From NCBI RefSeq assembly GCF_001747105.1, contig NZ_MDGQ01000003.1:124001-188000 (forward strand): a stretch of DNA of 64,000 bases. The letters are read 5' to 3'. Positions 60,869 through 64,000 of this stretch are shown in pieces. This stretch comes from Roseivirga misakiensis (GTDB taxonomy: Bacteria > Bacteroidota > Bacteroidia > Cytophagales > Cyclobacteriaceae). How positions within the stretch are numbered: the stretch's first letter is position 1; each line of letters starts with the position of its first letter. The notes beneath the pieces are model-generated. The model worked only from the letters and a program-made list of their open reading frames with translations. It was not told the DNA's origin and ran no database searches. The position numbers were made by a program, and so were the translations under genes.

Positions 60869-62122
60869 TCAACTCTTTATTACCTGTTTTTTTAATTCTT
60901 GTAAGATACCTTTCTTCACTTCTACCTTCCTTTTTTGCTGACTCAACTTCTTGTCCAACAGTCCATCGAGCCCTTTAGCCATGCTAAATTTCCCGAGGTT
61001 TTCTTCGAAAGTTCGAAGTTCACTGATATCTCGATCCATCAATCCTCTCAACAACCGAATCCGAAGCTTTTTTAGTTCATCTTCTGAGCTATCTTTTTTC
61101 GACTTCTTTTTAACCAGTGAATTCAAAAACTGTTTTTCAGAAATTGAATCCGTTAAGAAGAGAAATTTTTCATAAAGTTCATTACTCACCTTTTTATCTA
61201 CAGGACCAATAGCTTTCCACGCTTTTTGAACTTGTGATAATTGAAAGTTTGGCGCTATTTCCTGATTAGCCACAGTGAGTTGCTCAATAATTTCTTGCTT
61301 CGCCTTTAGGTTATCTTTTGTACTCGCCTTCTTTTTAGTTTTTTCGATTTTTCTAGCCTTGTTCAATGCTGCTTTGATGACAACTTGAAACTCTTGCCAA
61401 TAGACATTGTGCTTGGCAGGTTTAATTCTTGGTAGTGCTTTCCACTCTTCAGTATGTGTTCGAATGGCAGCTTTTAATTCACTAATGGCATCAATTTCTT
61501 TCAGCGCTTCTGCTTTTTTGATAAAGGCCTTGTAGTCTTCTTCTTTTTCAGCCATCATCTTATCCAAATCGGCGTAAAATGCTGCCCGACTATCGTAAAA
61601 GAACTTGATTAACTCATTGTAAGCACCCTCAATGGCTTCCTTCTGCTCTTCCGCTACTGCACCGGTTTTAGTCCATTTAGACTGAATTTCTTTGACCGCG
61701 AGTGAAGCTGTTTTCCATTCACTACTTTTTGCGACTGTCTTTAACTCTTCTAAAAGCGCCGTTTTTATTTGAAGGTTTTTGTGGCGATTAGCTTCCACAT
61801 AAGCGTTGAGTTCGGTCTCAAGTGACCCCAATTGACTATAAAGCTTCTCAAAATCTCCAATGGCATCGAATTGATGTAAGGTTTCCTTTAAGTGAAGAAC
61901 CTTCATTAAGAAAGAGCCTTTATTGGTATTGGATTCAATTTTCTCGCTAACGGTGTTCACCTGTTTCTCAGCCAAATCAAATCGATTTTCATAAAAGGTT
62001 ATGCTTTCTTCTTCAGTACCCTTTACATCACCGATCGCTAAATCAGGGTATTCCAAGAAACCTTTCCTAAAAACTTTACCCTCTTTAATGTAGCCGTAGC
62101 TTGTCTTTTCCAAAGCTGTCAT
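60869..62122 (-). CDS. DUF349 domain coiled-coil protein
   Basis: A 417-residue cytoplasmic protein, largely helical, with several repeats of the DUF349 type, each with a Trp in a pattern such as SKWTKTGAVAEEQKEAIEGAYN, EEWKALPRIKPAKHNVYWQEF and KAWKAIGPVDKKVSNELYEKF. Known family members may act in nucleic-acid or ribosome contexts, but the function is not firm. It is divergent from ettA, with 90 bp between the two starts. Confidence 0.88.
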   Translation of the reverse strand: MTALEKTSYGYIKEGKVFRKGFLEYPDLAIGDVKGTEEESITFYENRFDLAEKQVNTVSEKIESNTNKGSFLMKVLHLKETLHQFDAIGDFEKLYSQLGSLETELNAYVEANRHKNLQIKTALLEELKTVAKSSEWKTASLAVKEIQSKWTKTGAVAEEQKEAIEGAYNELIKFFYDSRAAFYADLDKMMAEKEEDYKAFIKKAEALKEIDAISELKAAIRTHTEEWKALPRIKPAKHNVYWQEFQVVIKAALNKARKIEKTKKKASTKDNLKAKQEIIEQLTVANQEIAPNFQLSQVQKAWKAIGPVDKKVSNELYEKFLFLTDSISEKQFLNSLVKKKSKKDSSEDELKKLRIRLLRGLMDRDISELRTFEENLGKFSMAKGLDGLLDKKLSQQKRKVEVKKGILQELKKQVIKS

Positions 62123-62212
62123 TTTTCAATTCGCGCACGAAAATAGCTAATTCAATTTATTGCGCTGAATTCAATGATATTTTTTAGCATATTTGACTCA
62201 AAATCAGCCAAA

Positions 62213-63892
62213 ATGAGTGATAACAAGATAATTTTTTCAATGGCGGGGGTTAGTAAAATCTACCCTCCTAAGAAGCAAGTCCTAAAAAACATTTACCTAT
62301 CCTTTTTCTATGGTGCCAAAATTGGCGTACTCGGTTTAAATGGATCTGGTAAATCTTCATTATTGAGAATTATTGCTGGCGTCGATAAGGATTATCAAGG
62401 TGAAGTAGTTTTCTCTCCAGGCTATTCGGTTGGAATGCTGGAGCAAGAACCTGATTTAGATCTTAATAAAACGGTAAAGGAAGTTGTAGAAGAGGGAGCT
62501 CAGGAAACAGTGGATCTTTTGAAAGAATTTGAAGAGATCAACCTGAAATTTGCCGATCCTGCTGTTCTTGCTGATCCTGATGCCATGGAAAAACTGATCG
62601 AAGATCAAGGAAAGGTTCAAGAGAAACTAGACCAAGTAAGTGCTTGGGACCTAGACTCAAGGCTTGAACGTGCTATGGACGCGCTTCGCACGCCTCCGGC
62701 TGATGCCCCAATCAAGAATTTATCGGGTGGTGAAAAAAGAAGAGTAGCGCTTTGCCGATTACTGATCCAAGAACCAGATGTGCTTTTACTAGATGAACCT
62801 ACTAACCACTTAGACGCAGAATCGGTACACTGGTTAGAACAACATCTAAGACAATATAAAGGAACCGTAATTGCCGTAACTCACGATAGATATTTCCTTG
62901 ATAATGTGGCTGGTTGGATTCTCGAACTCGATCGTGGTGAGGGTATACCTTGGGAAGGAAATTATTCTTCATGGCTAGATCAAAAACAGAAGAGATTGGC
63001 CGATGAAGAAAAGACTGAATCCAAAAGACAAAAGACATTACAAAGGGAGTTGGAATGGGTGCGTATGTCGCCAAAAGGAAGACAAGCGAAATCTAAAGCG
63101 CGTTTAGGAGCTTACGACAAATTAGTCGGTCAGGAGGCGATGGAGCGAGAACAAAAGCTAGAGCTCTACATTCCTGCTGGGCCAAGACTTGGAAACAAAG
63201 TGATTGAGGCCAAAGGAGTTTCAAAAGCCTTCGGTGATAAGCTACTTTATGAAAACCTTGAGTTTTCGTTACCTCAAGGAGGTATTGTAGGTATCATCGG
63301 TCCGAATGGGGCAGGAAAAACCACGTTGTTCAACTTAATTACTGGAAAAGAAACTCCTGATTCAGGTGACTTTGAGGTCGGTTCTACTGTTGATATCGCC
63401 TATGTAGATCAAGGGCATACACAGCTTGACCCAAATAAAACAGTCTGGGAAGTAGTCTCTGAAGGAAACGAGTTGATTAACCTTGGTGGCAAAGAAATGA
63501 ATTCCAGAGCCTATGTTAGCCGTTTCAACTTTAATGGTAATGACCAAAATAAAAAAGTTAGTGAGCTTTCTGGTGGTATGCGAAACAGAGTACACTTAGC
63601 GCTAACGCTAAAACAAGGTGCCAACTTACTCTTGTTAGATGAACCAACGAACGACTTAGATGTTAATACCTTAAGGGCCTTAGAAGAGGGTATAGAAAAC
63701 TTTGGGGGGTGTGCTGTGATTATTTCTCACGACAGATGGTTCCTCGATAGAGTTTGTACTCATATTTTAGCTTTCGAAGGTGATTCGCAGGTTTACTGGT
63801 TCGAAGGTACTTACACGGAATACGAAGAGAATAGAAAAAAACGGCTTGGTGATGTCGATCCGACAAGGATTCGATACAAGAAGCTCGGTTGA
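62213..63892 (+). CDS. ettA: energy-dependent translational throttle protein EttA
   Basis: A 559-residue ABC-F ATPase that binds the ribosomal E site and gates translation by ATP/ADP level. The ATG at 62213 (MSDNKIIFSMAGVSKIYPPK) gives the normal start. Walker A motifs are GLNGSGKSS and GPNGAGKTT, signature motifs LSGGEKRRVAL and LSGGMRNRVHL, Walker B motifs LLLDEPTNHLD and LLLDEPTNDLD. The linker with LEWVRMSPKGRQAKSKAR and the EttA arm between the first Walker A and signature are present. No membrane domain. Confidence 0.97.
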   Translation: MSDNKIIFSMAGVSKIYPPKKQVLKNIYLSFFYGAKIGVLGLNGSGKSSLLRIIAGVDKDYQGEVVFSPGYSVGMLEQEPDLDLNKTVKEVVEEGAQETVDLLKEFEEINLKFADPAVLADPDAMEKLIEDQGKVQEKLDQVSAWDLDSRLERAMDALRTPPADAPIKNLSGGEKRRVALCRLLIQEPDVLLLDEPTNHLDAESVHWLEQHLRQYKGTVIAVTHDRYFLDNVAGWILELDRGEGIPWEGNYSSWLDQKQKRLADEEKTESKRQKTLQRELEWVRMSPKGRQAKSKARLGAYDKLVGQEAMEREQKLELYIPAGPRLGNKVIEAKGVSKAFGDKLLYENLEFSLPQGGIVGIIGPNGAGKTTLFNLITGKETPDSGDFEVGSTVDIAYVDQGHTQLDPNKTVWEVVSEGNELINLGGKEMNSRAYVSRFNFNGNDQNKKVSELSGGMRNRVHLALTLKQGANLLLLDEPTNDLDVNTLRALEEGIENFGGCAVIISHDRWFLDRVCTHILAFEGDSQVYWFEGTYTEYEENRKKRLGDVDPTRIRYKKLG

Positions 63893-63944
63893 TAAACTGT
63901 TTCTTTTTAGTTAAATTTAGTTTGAAGGGGGATAAGGATAGACT

Positions 63945-64000
63945 ATGAAAAGGATAAAAATAGTACTCGCATTATTGTTGGGCATAAGTCTTTCATCGTA
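63945..64000 (+). CDS. start of an exported protein (truncated by window edge)
   Basis: An ATG at 63945 opens a frame to the window end. The 18 complete codons read MKRIKIVLALLLGISLSS, a signal-peptide start. It follows ettA by 52 bp. Function cannot be inferred. Confidence 0.5.
   Translation, partial: MKRIKIVLALLLGISLSS

Overview
The window comes from a Bacteroidota chromosome, most likely a marine or aquatic Cytophagales-type organism (Roseivirga/Fulvivirga-like; genus is inference). The evidence is low GC content, weak Shine-Dalgarno sequences, several promoters with the Bacteroidota pattern TTG/TTTG - about 18-21 nt - TAnnTTTG, many lipoprotein signals, families typical of the phylum (DUF6090, DUF1080, DUF3108, DUF4097, DUF6503, Rieske-fused enzymes) and the ribosomal order rplM-rpsI-rpsB-tsf. 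I see no tRNA, rRNA, CRISPR array, prophage or intact insertion sequence.

Layout. 1-3.4 kb: a truncated S9 peptidase, an apparent beta-barrel gene remnant, an AraC regulator and an SDR. 3.5-7.8 kb: a tandem array of four DUF6090 membrane proteins plus a degenerate fifth copy, with an SGNH hydrolase in the middle. 8-11.2 kb: an exported protein, a LytTR membrane regulator, a fasciclin lipoprotein and a CREST/ceramidase-like membrane protein. 11.3-19.3 kb: a tightly packed cluster in which three different enzymes or membrane proteins each carry a Rieske [2Fe-2S] domain (an FMN glutamate-synthase-like protein, a ferric-reductase-like b-cytochrome and a pyruvate-oxidase-like TPP enzyme), together with a short malic enzyme and four small membrane proteins. 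I regard this as the best candidate for an undescribed system. 19.4-29.9 kb: a WPHHFD-motif protein, an AGCS symporter, a PadR/ABC-permease pair sharing a 28-bp repeat, a Dabb lipoprotein, peptide deformylase, RuvX, a hemerythrin protein and a CtpA-type protease. 29.9-39.7 kb: exported proteins, a nitrilase, a LolA-like protein, an ECF sigma/anti-sigma/DUF4097 operon, a PqqB-like lipoprotein with a small Cys-tailed partner, and an MscS channel. 39.8-40.2 kb: a gene remnant and a palindromic intergenic repeat.

40.2-49.3 kb is core genome: tsf, rpsB, rpsI, rplM, an RluA synthase, a PhoR/PhoB-like pair, a DUF3108 protein, an aminopeptidase, recA and ispD. 49.3-60.4 kb looks like a glycoside or 3-keto-sugar locus: DUF1080 hydrolases, an MFS transporter, a Gfo/Idh/MocA oxidoreductase and a TIM-barrel isomerase on the plus strand, and a Tat-type gluconate-dehydrogenase-like small subunit with a GMC oxidoreductase on the minus strand. 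Between them lie a stand-alone LuxR helix-turn-helix protein and a TPR kinase/NarL regulator pair. 60.5-64 kb: a DUF2795 protein, a DUF349 protein, the ribosome ATPase EttA and the start of an exported protein.

How the genes may work together. In the Rieske cluster, malate oxidation to pyruvate could feed the Rieske-TPP enzyme, whose electrons could pass by way of Rieske centres to the membrane cytochrome; this is inference from domains and order only. In the sugar locus, the GMC dehydrogenase could make 3-keto-glycosides in the periplasm, DUF1080 proteins could cleave them, and the MFS, oxidoreductase and isomerase could import and reduce the products.
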